A model generated the notes under the pieces. The model ran no database searches. It worked only from the letters and a program-made list of their open reading frames with translations, and was not told the origin of the DNA. This document shows positions 42,516 through 51,262 of a DNA stretch of 64,000 bases, one piece after another. The DNA is taken from contig NZ_BMZG01000004.1 in assembly GCF_014652675.1 (NCBI RefSeq), forward strand, positions 172,623-236,622, in the 5' to 3' direction. The position numbers and the translations under genes are program-made. Source of the stretch: Formosimonas limnophila (lineage in GTDB: Bacteria > Pseudomonadota > Gammaproteobacteria > Burkholderiales > Burkholderiaceae). Position 1 is the first letter of the stretch. Every line of letters begins with the position of its first letter.

Positions 42516-45173
42516 ATGTCAGAGCAACAAAAAAGCGTGGATATTGACACGCAAGAGACTCAAGAGTGGTTGGACGCTTTAGATGGTGTGATTAGTAACG
42601 AGGGTACGGAGCGAGCTGGTTACTTAATTGACAAACAAATTTCTTACGCACGTACGCATGGTGTTCACCAGCCATTTCATGCACAAACGCCGTATATCAA
42701 CACCATCCCCGTCGAGCAGCAACCCCGCATTCCAGGTGATCAAGACATCGAACGTAAAATCCGCTCGTATGTACGTTGGAACGCGATGGCAATGGTTTTG
42801 CGCGCCAATAAAGACACCAATGTTGGCGGTCACATTGGCTCATTTCAATCTTCAGCAACTTTGTATGAAGTCGGGTACAACCATTTTTGGCACGCACCTT
42901 CTGAAAATCACGGCGGCGATTTGGTGTTTTCTCAAGGTCATTGCTCACCTGGTATTTATTCGCGCGCTTACATGCTCGGTCGTTTTAGCGATGAGCAATT
43001 GGATTCGTTCCGTCAAGAGGTTGACGGCAAAGGTATTTCATCGTACCCACATCCTTGGTTGATGCCCGATTTTTGGCAGTTCCCAACTGTGTCAATGGGT
43101 TTGGGTCCGATTATGGCGATTTATCAAGCGCGTTTCATGAAGTACATTCAAGACCGTGGTTTGCTGAAAACCGAAGGCCGCAAGGTTTGGGCGTTTTTGG
43201 GCGATGGCGAGACGGATGAGCCAGAGTCTTTGGGTGCGATTGGTATGGCTGGTCGCGAAAAACTCGGCAACCTGGTATTTGTCATCAACTGTAATTTACA
43301 ACGTTTGGATGGGCCTGTGCGCGGTAATGGTAGCATCATTCAAGAGCTCGAATCAGAATTTCGTGGTTCGGGTTGGAACGTGATTAAAGTCATTTGGGGC
43401 ACGAAATGGGATGCTTTGTTTGCCCGTGACAAAAAAGGCATTTTGATGCAACGTTTGGGCGAGATTGTCGATGGTGAATACCAAACTATGAAGTCGAAAA
43501 ACGGTGCTTATGTTCGAAAAACGGTATTCAATACACCAGAGCTTGAAGCTTTGGTCGCTGATTGGTCCGATGAAGATATTTGGGATCTGAACCGCGGTGG
43601 TCATGATCCTCACAAAATCTATGCTGCATTCAAGGAGGCACAAGATGCGACTGATCAACCGACATTGATTTTGGCCAAAACGGTCAAAGGCTATGGCATG
43701 GGCGCGTCAGGTGAAGCGCAAAACACGGTGCATCAGCAAAAGAAAATGGCGATTGAAGACATTCGTGCCTTCCGCGATCGTTTTGATATTCCTGTCTCGG
43801 ACGAAGACCTCGAAAAAACACCGTATGTGCGTTTCCCAGAAGGTTCAAAAGAACTCGAATACATGCGTGCTCGTCGCATGGAGTTGGGTGGTTATTTACC
43901 GCAACGTCGCCGCAAAGCGGACGTTTCATTGACGATTCCCGAATTGTCATTGTTTGAGCCTTTGCTCAAAGAAACTGCCGAAGGCCGCGAAATTTCAACC
44001 ACCATGGCATTTGTGCGTATGCTCAATATTTTGTTGAAAGACAAAAACATCAACAAAAACATCGTACCGATTGTGCCTGATGAGTCGCGCACGTTTGGTA
44101 TGGAGGGTTTGTTCCGTCAACTCGGTATTTGGAATCAAGAAGGTCAAAAATACACGCCGCAAGATCACGATCAATTGATGTTCTACAAAGAGGACAAATC
44201 AGGTCAAGTTCTGCAAGAAGGCATTAACGAAGCGGGTGCGATGTGTGACTGGATTGCGGCGGCGACGGCGTACTCGACGCACAATGTGCAAATGATTCCG
44301 TTTTATATTTTCTACTCGATGTTCGGTTTCCAACGCATTGGTGATTTGTGTTGGGCTGCGGGCGACATGCGTGCACGCGGTTTCCTCGTTGGCGGTACCG
44401 CAGGTCGCACGACATTGAATGGCGAAGGTTTACAGCACGAAGACGGTCATTCGCATCTGTGGTCAGGTGCGATTCCGAACTGTATTTCGTATGATCCGAC
44501 ATTCGCTTATGAAATCGCGGTAATTGTGCAAGATGGTTTGCGTCGTATGTACCAAGAGCAAGAGGATGTGTACTACTACCTCACGGTGATGAATGAAAAC
44601 TACGCGCATCCTGCATTACCAGCGGGACAAGAGGCGAACATCCTCAAAGGCATGTATCCATTCCGTAAGAGCGGCCATGCGCAAGTTCGCTTGCTTGGTG
44701 CGGGTACGATTTTTAACGAAGTGATTGTGGCGGCGGATTTGTTGCAAAGCGACTGGGGCATCACCGCTGATTTGTACTCATGCCCGAGCTTTGTTGAGTT
44801 GGCGCGTGATGGCGCCGCGGCAGAACGCACCAATATGCTCAACCCATTATCACCTCGCGTGGTGTCGCATGTCGAACAGATGCTCAGCGATTCTACTGCG
44901 CCTGTGATTGCCGCGACTGATTATGTCCGTGCGATTCCAGAGCAAATTCGTGCTTTTGTACCTGCGCGTTACACTGTGTTGGGTACAGATGGTTTTGGTC
45001 GCTCGGACACCCGTGAAAAATTGCGTCACTTCTTTGAAGTCAATCGCTATTGGGTAACGGTTGCAGCACTCAAATCGCTTGCTGACCAAGGCACGATTGG
45101 GCAAGACGTGGTTGCAAGTGCGATTGCCAAATACAACTTGGATGTGAATAAACCCAATCCGATGACTGTGTAA
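42516..45173 (+). CDS. aceE: Pyruvate dehydrogenase E1 component, homodimeric
   Basis: Thiamine-diphosphate enzyme (885 aa) that decarboxylates pyruvate and acetylates the lipoyl arms of E2. ThDP motif GDGETDEPESLGAIGMAGREKLGNLVFVINCNLQRLDGPV; active-site regions GGHIGSFQSSATLYEVGYNHFW and GTAGRTTLNGEGLQHEDGHSHLW. AceE of this homodimeric type is standard in beta- and gammaproteobacteria. It leads aceE-(monooxygenase remnant)-aceF-lpdA. The ribosome site TAGGAGATGAC precedes the ATG. Complete. Confidence 0.97.
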   Translation: MSEQQKSVDIDTQETQEWLDALDGVISNEGTERAGYLIDKQISYARTHGVHQPFHAQTPYINTIPVEQQPRIPGDQDIERKIRSYVRWNAMAMVLRANKDTNVGGHIGSFQSSATLYEVGYNHFWHAPSENHGGDLVFSQGHCSPGIYSRAYMLGRFSDEQLDSFRQEVDGKGISSYPHPWLMPDFWQFPTVSMGLGPIMAIYQARFMKYIQDRGLLKTEGRKVWAFLGDGETDEPESLGAIGMAGREKLGNLVFVINCNLQRLDGPVRGNGSIIQELESEFRGSGWNVIKVIWGTKWDALFARDKKGILMQRLGEIVDGEYQTMKSKNGAYVRKTVFNTPELEALVADWSDEDIWDLNRGGHDPHKIYAAFKEAQDATDQPTLILAKTVKGYGMGASGEAQNTVHQQKKMAIEDIRAFRDRFDIPVSDEDLEKTPYVRFPEGSKELEYMRARRMELGGYLPQRRRKADVSLTIPELSLFEPLLKETAEGREISTTMAFVRMLNILLKDKNINKNIVPIVPDESRTFGMEGLFRQLGIWNQEGQKYTPQDHDQLMFYKEDKSGQVLQEGINEAGAMCDWIAAATAYSTHNVQMIPFYIFYSMFGFQRIGDLCWAAGDMRARGFLVGGTAGRTTLNGEGLQHEDGHSHLWSGAIPNCISYDPTFAYEIAVIVQDGLRRMYQEQEDVYYYLTVMNENYAHPALPAGQEANILKGMYPFRKSGHAQVRLLGAGTIFNEVIVAADLLQSDWGITADLYSCPSFVELARDGAAAERTNMLNPLSPRVVSHVEQMLSDSTAPVIAATDYVRAIPEQIRAFVPARYTVLGTDGFGRSDTREKLRHFFEVNRYWVTVAALKSLADQGTIGQDVVASAIAKYNLDVNKPNPMTV

Positions 45174-45180
45174 CCCGAAC

Positions 45181-45213
45181 GCTCCCGTAAGATATGCGGG
45201 AGCACTTTTATTT
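45181..45213 (+). terminator. Hairpin after aceE, partial terminator
   Basis: GCTCCCG/CGGGAGC stem followed by ACTTTTATTTTT, eight bases after the aceE stop and inside the pdh operon. It may adjust E1 relative to E2/E3. Confidence 0.55.
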
Positions 45214-45235
45214 TTAGTCGTGTTAGGACAATACA

Positions 45236-45529
45236 GTGAGTCAAAGCTTAAAAGTGATTGCGCAATTGCAGATACAAGCAGAACACGTGTCGGCAGCGTT
45301 ACCAATGCTGCAAACATTGGTTCAGCAGGTACGTCAAGAACTGGGGTGTGTTTCTTATGAGTTGTTGCAAAACACCCAAGACTCTGGCCAGTTTACGATT
45401 GTTGAAGAATGGGCTAATGAGTCGGCCTTGGCGCAACACACAGATGGACTTAAAGCATCGACCGTGTTTCAGTAAATCATGCCATTACTTGCTGGAACAC
45501 CAGATATTCAAACCTATTGTGACGTTTAA
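45236..45529 (+). pseudogene. Antibiotic-biosynthesis-monooxygenase-like gene with an internal stop
   Basis: GTG start at 45236 with AGGA upstream. The frame reads SLKVIAQLQIQAEHVSAALP, LGCVSYELLQNTQDSGQFTIVEEW, then HTDGLKASTVFQ-stop (TAA 45473-45475). Directly beyond the stop, in the same frame, come IMPLLAGTPDIQTYCDV and a second stop at 45527. This is what the YgiN-like ABM family normally carries next (LL.G.P.I..Y). The full frame is 97 codons, the usual family length. So a single base change (for example AAA or CAA to TAA) has cut off the last 17 residues. ABM-fold proteins are small dimers of varied quinone or haem-related function. Its place between aceE and aceF is unusual. Confidence 0.75.
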
Positions 45530-45575
45530 TTGTAATGTTTAAAACATCAGAATAAATAATTATGAGGAAGACAAA

Positions 45576-45806
45576 ATGAGCCAACTCATCGAAGTAAAAG
45601 TACCCGACATCGGCGATTATGCTGATGTTCCCGTGATTGAAATTCATGTCAAAGTCGGCGACACCGTTGCCGTCGAAGATTCCCTCGTCACGCTCGAATC
45701 GGACAAAGCCACGATGGATGTGCCGAGCAGTGCGGCAGGCGTGGTGAAAGAAATCAAAGTTGCCTTGGGCGACAAAATTGGCGAAGGCAGTGTCGTGGTC
45801 ATGCTC
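45576..45806 (+). repeat. Lipoyl-domain DNA repeat, copy 1 of 3
   Basis: About 230 bases encoding a lipoyl domain recur at 45939-46169 and 47248-47478 (lpdA 5' end). The encoded blocks (KVPDIGDY-DVPVIEIHVKVGDT, ESDKATMDVPSSAAGVVKE) are nearly invariant, suggesting internal duplication kept alike by recombination or selection. Confidence 0.8.
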
Positions 45807-47237
45807 GAAGCGGCAGACAGCGTGGCAGCATCTGCACCCGCTGCTGCGCCAGCCGCGATTGCACCGGTTGCGGTGGCAGCTCCAGCTGCAACACCCATCG
45901 AGTCAAGTGCACCCGCACCTGCAGCAGGCGGCGTGGTTGAGGTCAAAGTGCCTGATATTGGTGACTACAGCGACGTGCCCGTGATTGAAATTCATGTCAA
46001 AGTTGGTGATACCATAGCTGTGGAAGACGCTTTGGTCACGCTCGAGTCAGACAAAGCGACGATGGACGTACCATCATCCGCCGCAGGCGTGGTCAAAGAA
46101 ATCAAAGTCGCGTTGGGCGATAAAATTTCTGAAGGCTCGGTTGTGGTGATCCTCGAATCATCAGGCGCAGCCACTGTACCCGCTGCGCAAACAGCGGCAG
46201 CTCCCGCACCCGCATCAGTAGCCGCACCTGCTGCGCCTGTAGCAGTTGCACCTGTCGCTCCAGCACCCGCCGCATCAGTTCCTGCAACGCCAGCCGTTGT
46301 AGCCTCAACCACCGCGCATGCGTCACCCTCGGTGCGTAAATTTGCGCGTGAGCTCGGTGTGAACATCGGCTTGGTCAAAGGCACTGGGCCGAAAGGACGC
46401 ATCACCCCTGATGATGTCCGTGGTTTCATTAAATCAGTCATGACGGGTCAAACGGCTTTGCCAGGTATGATGAGCGCATCATCAGCAAGTGGTTCGGGTG
46501 TGGGCTTGGATTTATTGCCATGGCCAAAAGTTGACTTCACCAAGTTTGGCGAAGTTGAATCGCAACCGATGTCGCGCATCAAGAAAATCTCTGGTCAAAA
46601 CCTCGCGCGTAACTGGGTCATGATTCCGCACGTCACGGTCAACGAAGACGCAGACGTGACCGAGCTTGAGCAATTCCGCGTGCAGATGAACAAAGAGTAC
46701 GAGAAGCAAGGCGTGAAATTCTCCATGCTCGCGTTCATCATCAAAGCATCGGTGCAAGCGCTCAAAAAATTCCCTGAATTCAACTCATCTATTGACGGTG
46801 ATAATTTAGTGCTCAAAAAGTACTACAACATCGGCTTCGCCGCCGACACGCCAAATGGCTTGGTTGTGCCCGTGATTAAAGACGCCGACAAAAAAGGCAT
46901 CGCGCAAATCGCCTCCGAAATGTCTGAGCTGGCCAAACAAGCCCGCGAAGGCAAGCTCAAACCCGCCGACATGAGTGGCGGTTGTTTCACCATCTCGTCA
47001 CTTGGTGGCATCGGTGGTACGTCATTTACACCAATCATCAACGCCCCCGAAGTGGCGATTCTCGGTGTGATGAAATCAGCCATGAAACCCGTGTGGAACG
47101 GCAGCGCCTTTGAGCCGCGTTTGATTTGCCCACTGTGTTTGTCGTTTGATCACCGAGTGATTGACGGCGCGGCAGCGGCGCGATTCAATGCGTATTTGGC
47201 GAGTGTTTTGGCGGATTTTCGTCGTGTGTTGATGTAA
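45576..47237 (+). CDS. aceF: Dihydrolipoamide acetyltransferase (PDH E2), two lipoyl domains
   Basis: Core of the PDH complex (553 aa). Lipoyl domain 1 (1-76) and 2 (about 122-197) each carry the modified Lys in ESDKATMDVPS, joined by Ala/Pro linkers. The E3-binding domain is about 248-285 (SPSVRKFARELGVNIGLVKGTGPKGRI). The acetyltransferase domain has the catalytic His-Asp in LSFDHRVIDGAAAARF and FTISSLGGIGGTSFTPIINAPEVAILGV. The two lipoyl domains and that of lpdA are almost the same in sequence. Start at 45576 with GAGGAAG upstream. Confidence 0.97.
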   Translation: MSQLIEVKVPDIGDYADVPVIEIHVKVGDTVAVEDSLVTLESDKATMDVPSSAAGVVKEIKVALGDKIGEGSVVVMLEAADSVAASAPAAAPAAIAPVAVAAPAATPIESSAPAPAAGGVVEVKVPDIGDYSDVPVIEIHVKVGDTIAVEDALVTLESDKATMDVPSSAAGVVKEIKVALGDKISEGSVVVILESSGAATVPAAQTAAAPAPASVAAPAAPVAVAPVAPAPAASVPATPAVVASTTAHASPSVRKFARELGVNIGLVKGTGPKGRITPDDVRGFIKSVMTGQTALPGMMSASSASGSGVGLDLLPWPKVDFTKFGEVESQPMSRIKKISGQNLARNWVMIPHVTVNEDADVTELEQFRVQMNKEYEKQGVKFSMLAFIIKASVQALKKFPEFNSSIDGDNLVLKKYYNIGFAADTPNGLVVPVIKDADKKGIAQIASEMSELAKQAREGKLKPADMSGGCFTISSLGGIGGTSFTPIINAPEVAILGVMKSAMKPVWNGSAFEPRLICPLCLSFDHRVIDGAAAARFNAYLASVLADFRRVLM

Positions 47238-47247
47238 GGGGATAAAA

Positions 47248-49038
47248 ATGAGCCAATTAATAGAAGTCAAAGTACCTGACATCGGCGATTATGCGGATGT
47301 CCCCGTGATTGAAATCCACGTCAAAGTTGGCGACACCATTGCCGTCGAAGACGCATTGGTCACACTCGAATCCGACAAAGCGACCATGGACGTGCCGAGC
47401 AGTGCGGCTGGCGTGGTGAAAGAAATCCGTGTGAACATGGGTGACCGCATCGGCGAAGGCGCAGTGGTGGTTGTGCTGGAATCAGCAGGCGAAGCTGCCG
47501 CGACAGCCGCACCCGCTGCAACAGCAACTCCTGCACCTGTCGCCGCCGCGCCAACACCCGCGCCTGCTGCAGCACCGATTGCGGTTGCTGCTGGCCCATA
47601 CAGTGGCACAGTGGATGTAGAATGCGAAATGCTCGTGCTCGGTGCAGGCCCAGGTGGTTACTCGGCGGCGTTCCGTTCGGCGGATTTGGGTATGAATACG
47701 GTGCTCGTTGAGCGTTATGCGACGCTCGGTGGCGTGTGTCTCAATGTCGGTTGCATTCCATCCAAAGCTTTGTTGCACACCGCCGCCATCATGGACGAAG
47801 CACAGCACATGGGCGCACATGGCATCACATTTGCCAAACCTGAAGTCGATATCAACAAACTGCGTGATTACAAAGACGGCGTGATTAAAAAACTCACAGG
47901 CGGTCTCGCAGGCATGGCGAAGGCGCGTAAAGTCAACGTCGTGCAAGGCGTCGGTCAATTCATCGACCCGAACCACATGGAAGTTACCGCTGCTGATGGC
48001 TCGAAAAAAATCATCCGCTTCGCCAAAGCCATCATCGCCGCAGGCTCACGAGTGGTAAAGTTGCCATTCATCCCCGATGACCCTCGCATCGTCGACAGCA
48101 CTGGCGCATTGGAGTTGCGCCAAGTGCCAAACAAAATGCTCATCATCGGCGGTGGCATCATCGGCTTAGAGATGGGCACGGTCTATTCATCACTCGGCGC
48201 GCGTCTCGACGTCGTCGAAATGATGGATGGCCTCATGCAAGGCGCTGACCGCGACCTCGTCAAAGTTTGGCAAAAGTTCAACGAACACCGCTTTGACAAC
48301 ATCTACGTGAACACCAAAACCGTCGCCGTTGAAGCCCGCGAAGATGGCATCTACGTCACGTTCGAGAAAGCCAATGACAAATCCACCGCACCAGCCGAAC
48401 CACAACGCTACGACATGGTGCTCGTCGCCGTCGGCCGTGCGCCAAACGGTGGCTTAATCGCCGCAGACAAAGCAGGCGTCGCCGTCACCGACCGTGGCTT
48501 CATCAACGTCGATGCACAAATGCGCACCAACGTCCCGCACATCTTCGCTATCGGCGACATCGTCGGTCAACCCATGCTCGCGCACAAAGCCGTGCACGAA
48601 GCGCACACCGCCGCTGAAGCCGCATTTGGTGAAAAAGCCTACTTCGACGTGCGCCAAATCCCAAGCGTCGCCTACACCGATCCCGAAGTGGCTTGGGCAG
48701 GTGTCACCGAAGACCAAGCCAAAGCCGAAGGGCGCAAGATTGGTAAAGGCGTATTCCCATGGGCAGCCTCAGGCCGTGCGATTGCCAACGGACGCGACGA
48801 AGGCTTCACCAAACTCATTTTTGACGAAGAAACAGGCCGAGTCATCGGCGGCGGTATCGTTGGTACTGGCGCGGGTGACTTGATTTCTGAAGTCTGCCTC
48901 GCCATTGAAATGGGTGCGGATGCAGTGGACGTGGGCAAAACCATTCACCCACACCCGACTTTAGGTGAGTCAGTCGGCATGGCGGCAGAGGTGTTTAAAG
49001 GGCATTGCACGGATTTGCCCCCTCAGCGGAAGAAGTGA
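47248..49038 (+). CDS. lpdA: Dihydrolipoyl dehydrogenase with N-terminal lipoyl domain (PDH E3)
   Basis: FAD enzyme that reoxidises dihydrolipoamide with NAD+ (596 aa). It carries an N-terminal lipoyl domain (1-77, Lys in ESDKATMDVPS) and an Ala/Pro linker before the E3 core, a layout known from betaproteobacteria. FAD motif GAGPGGYSAAFRSADLG, redox-active disulfide GGVCLNVGCIPSKALL, NAD motif IIGGGIIGLEMGTVYSSLG, and the C-terminal His-Glu pair HPHPTLGESVGMAAE are all present. It follows aceF by 10 bases and ends in a strong terminator. Confidence 0.97.
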   Translation: MSQLIEVKVPDIGDYADVPVIEIHVKVGDTIAVEDALVTLESDKATMDVPSSAAGVVKEIRVNMGDRIGEGAVVVVLESAGEAAATAAPAATATPAPVAAAPTPAPAAAPIAVAAGPYSGTVDVECEMLVLGAGPGGYSAAFRSADLGMNTVLVERYATLGGVCLNVGCIPSKALLHTAAIMDEAQHMGAHGITFAKPEVDINKLRDYKDGVIKKLTGGLAGMAKARKVNVVQGVGQFIDPNHMEVTAADGSKKIIRFAKAIIAAGSRVVKLPFIPDDPRIVDSTGALELRQVPNKMLIIGGGIIGLEMGTVYSSLGARLDVVEMMDGLMQGADRDLVKVWQKFNEHRFDNIYVNTKTVAVEAREDGIYVTFEKANDKSTAPAEPQRYDMVLVAVGRAPNGGLIAADKAGVAVTDRGFINVDAQMRTNVPHIFAIGDIVGQPMLAHKAVHEAHTAAEAAFGEKAYFDVRQIPSVAYTDPEVAWAGVTEDQAKAEGRKIGKGVFPWAASGRAIANGRDEGFTKLIFDEETGRVIGGGIVGTGAGDLISEVCLAIEMGADAVDVGKTIHPHPTLGESVGMAAEVFKGHCTDLPPQRKK

Positions 49039-49060
49039 TATTGATTTAAGATGCAGTGCA

Positions 49061-49100
49061 AAAGAACGCCACAAGTTATACTTGTGGCGTTCTTTATTTC
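49061..49100 (+). terminator. Strong terminator of the pdh operon
   Basis: Perfect 15-bp stem AAAGAACGCCACAAG/CTTGTGGCGTTCTTT with loop TTATA. It lies 22 bases after lpdA and ends just before the DUF3644 gene. Confidence 0.85.
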
Positions 49101-49113
49101 ATGGGGGGTTATT

Positions 49114-50085
49114 ATGGTAGGCCGAGTTCGACGGGTTGGTTCAATTAGCAATGAGTTACTAAAAAAGTCAAAAGAAGCAGCTTTAGCAGCCGTTCAAATA
49201 TTTAACAACCCAGTAATCTCATTTAAATCAGAGGCTTTCATTGTGTTAATGAATATTGCATGGACATATTTACTGCACGCCTATTTCAGAAAAATGGGAG
49301 TTGAGTATCGATTTTATACTCAAAGAGGAAATCGTAAAATTTATGATAAAACTAAATATGGTGCAAAAAAACACTGGGAATTGGAGAGGTGTCTGAATAC
49401 CCGTGAGTCACCTATTCAAAAAGATGTCGCCAATAACCTGAAGTTTCTTATTGGGTTTCGACACGAGATTGAACATCAGATGACTACAAAAATCGATGAT
49501 TTTTTAAGTGCAAGGTTTCAGGCATGTTGTTTAAACTACAACGAATACATAAAGAAGTTATTTGAAGATGATGGAATAGAAAAACATTTATCTTTCAGTC
49601 TTCAGTTTTCAAGCATAGATGCGGAGCAAATTCAGTTTCTTCAAGCCCAAACTGATTTACCTGCAAATATTCATTCATACATCACAGAGTTTGATGAAGA
49701 ATTAACCGATGATGAATACAACAGCCCGAAATATGCTTATCGAATATTCTTTGTGCCCAAGTTGGCAAATAAAAAAGGGCAGGCAGATAAGGTCATTGAA
49801 TTTGTCAAAAGTGATTCTGATTTTGCAAAAGATGTGAATAAGCAATATGCAGTAATCAAAGAAACTGAAAAAGAAAAATATTTACCCAAACAGATTGTTG
49901 TTTTAATGCAAAGCGAAGGATTTGATTTTTTTACCATGCATGAACATACAAAGCTGTGGAAAATACATAATGCAAAAGCCGCAGGCAAGAATTTTGGTGT
50001 TAGTGTCGCAGGAGGTAGTTGGTATTGGTATGACAGTTGGTTAAAAGATGTTCGACATCATTGCCAAAGCCAATTTAATAAGTAG
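49114..50085 (+). CDS. DUF3644 protein with HEPN-like R-X4-H motif
   Basis: 323-residue protein starting at the ATG at 49114 (GGGGG upstream), which avoids an in-frame start inside the terminator. Segments NELLKKSKEAALAAVQIFNNPVISFKSEAFIVLMNIAWTYLLHAYF and NLKFLIGFRHEIEHQM fit the DUF3644 family. R116-HEIE-H121 is an R-X4-H pattern, the catalytic signature of HEPN-fold RNases, on a helix preceded by mostly helical sequence. Such proteins are often found in defence contexts, which suggests an abortive-infection type role; this is inference. The gene is isolated, AT-rich compared with the pdh genes, and placed at an operon end, all signs of lateral gain. No antitoxin partner is visible. Confidence 0.75.
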   Translation: MVGRVRRVGSISNELLKKSKEAALAAVQIFNNPVISFKSEAFIVLMNIAWTYLLHAYFRKMGVEYRFYTQRGNRKIYDKTKYGAKKHWELERCLNTRESPIQKDVANNLKFLIGFRHEIEHQMTTKIDDFLSARFQACCLNYNEYIKKLFEDDGIEKHLSFSLQFSSIDAEQIQFLQAQTDLPANIHSYITEFDEELTDDEYNSPKYAYRIFFVPKLANKKGQADKVIEFVKSDSDFAKDVNKQYAVIKETEKEKYLPKQIVVLMQSEGFDFFTMHEHTKLWKIHNAKAAGKNFGVSVAGGSWYWYDSWLKDVRHHCQSQFNK

Positions 50086-50321
50086 GAAAGGAGGGTAGAG
50101 AATTTTAGCTGACCACAATGCAAGCGACGCGTTTTCGGCGAGCATGATAGGGTTGTTTATTTGAAGAATCAATGGTTTTCTCATAACGCCCGAACGGGCG
50201 TCTGCGGTTTTTTACGTCTGGCTGCCAACTTTTGATGTTGTTTAAGGGTTATCATCGAAACCTACCTCAAGTTGTTTGATTGGGCGATTTTAAACGTTTT
50301 TTATTTAAAAGGGAGTGTGGA

Positions 50322-51122
50322 ATGAATCGTCATTTTTTGACTGTTGGGGCTGCTGTGCTGATGTCGGTGGTGTTGTCTTCATGTGCTGTGACGGGCAAGC
50401 CTGCTGAGCATGCCGAGGCTGTGAAACCTCCATTTGATGGACACACTTCACAGAATGCGCTCGATTGGCAGGGTACTTATCAGGGCGTTTTGCCTTGTGC
50501 TGACTGCGAAGGGATTTCGACGCAAATCACTTTGTCACCCAATGAGACGTATGTGCTAAAAACCCAGTATATGGGTGGTTCTGATAAAGCTTTTTCACAA
50601 AAAGGCTCGTTTGTCTGGAGTCAGAACGGTCGTGTCATCACGCTTGATGGTATTAATAAAGCAGAAGCGCTTACGCAGTATCTCGTCGGTGAGAATCAGT
50701 TGACTCAGCTGGATTTAGAGGGCAACCGCATCACGGGTGGTTTGGCTGAACATTATGTTTTGAAGAAGGTTGTTAAAATGCCGATAGAAGATAAACGGTG
50801 GAAATTGGTGGAGCTTAATGGCCAGCCAGTGAAGGGAACAGCAAAGACGCATTATTTGGTGCTGCATTCAGAAACCAAGCAAGTAGAGGCGAAGGCAGGT
50901 TGTAATGCTATGTTTGGTGGCTATGAAATCAAGAATCAATTTCAACTCACTTTTAAGCAAATGGCCTCGACTTTAATGGCGTGTGAGAATATGGCGACTG
51001 AGGACGCATTTTCTAAAGTGTTGGAGATGGCGGACAATTTCAGCATTTCAGGGGATAAAATGTCGCTGAACAAAGCGCGTATGGCGCCTTTGGCTCGGTT
51101 TGAGCTGGTCAAGCCTGAGTGA
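50322..51122 (+). CDS. Lipoprotein with NlpE-like and META domains
   Basis: Envelope lipoprotein (266 aa). Start at the ATG at 50322 (GGGAG upstream) gives a lipoprotein signal MSVVLSSC. N-terminal NlpE-like domain (DWQGTYQGVLPCADCEGISTQITLSPNETYVLKTQYMG, with the CxxC motif of copper-related NlpE proteins). C-terminal META/HslJ domain (WKLVELNGQPVKGT, AGCNAMFGGYEIKNQFQLTFKQMASTLMACENM). The combination is common in proteobacteria and associated with envelope stress and surface sensing. The 236 bases before it (50086-50321) hold only a small GCCCG/CGGGC hairpin near 50190. Confidence 0.85.
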   Translation: MNRHFLTVGAAVLMSVVLSSCAVTGKPAEHAEAVKPPFDGHTSQNALDWQGTYQGVLPCADCEGISTQITLSPNETYVLKTQYMGGSDKAFSQKGSFVWSQNGRVITLDGINKAEALTQYLVGENQLTQLDLEGNRITGGLAEHYVLKKVVKMPIEDKRWKLVELNGQPVKGTAKTHYLVLHSETKQVEAKAGCNAMFGGYEIKNQFQLTFKQMASTLMACENMATEDAFSKVLEMADNFSISGDKMSLNKARMAPLARFELVKPE

Positions 51123-51144
51123 TTTAACTTTATTTGCTTTCTGA

Positions 51145-51176
51145 GAAAACCACAGACGCTCGGCTGTGGTTTTTTG
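51145..51176 (+). terminator. Terminator of the NlpE/META gene
   Basis: AAACCACAG/CTGTGGTTT stem followed by TTTTTG. Confidence 0.85.
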
Positions 51177-51218
51177 TTTGATATTCGGTAGGCTGCGCGC
51201 ACGTGTGATGTGGTAGTA

Positions 51219-51239
51219 TTTAAAAAAAGTTTTTTTAAA
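51219..51239. promoter_or_regulatory. 21-base A/T palindrome before the MFS gene, possible operator
   Basis: TTTAAAAAAA-G-TTTTTTTAAA is a perfect inverted repeat 23 bases upstream of the MFS start codon. It could be a regulator site or simply A/T tracts. Confidence 0.35.
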
Positions 51240-51262
51240 CAACTAATGTGCTTTTAAATTGA

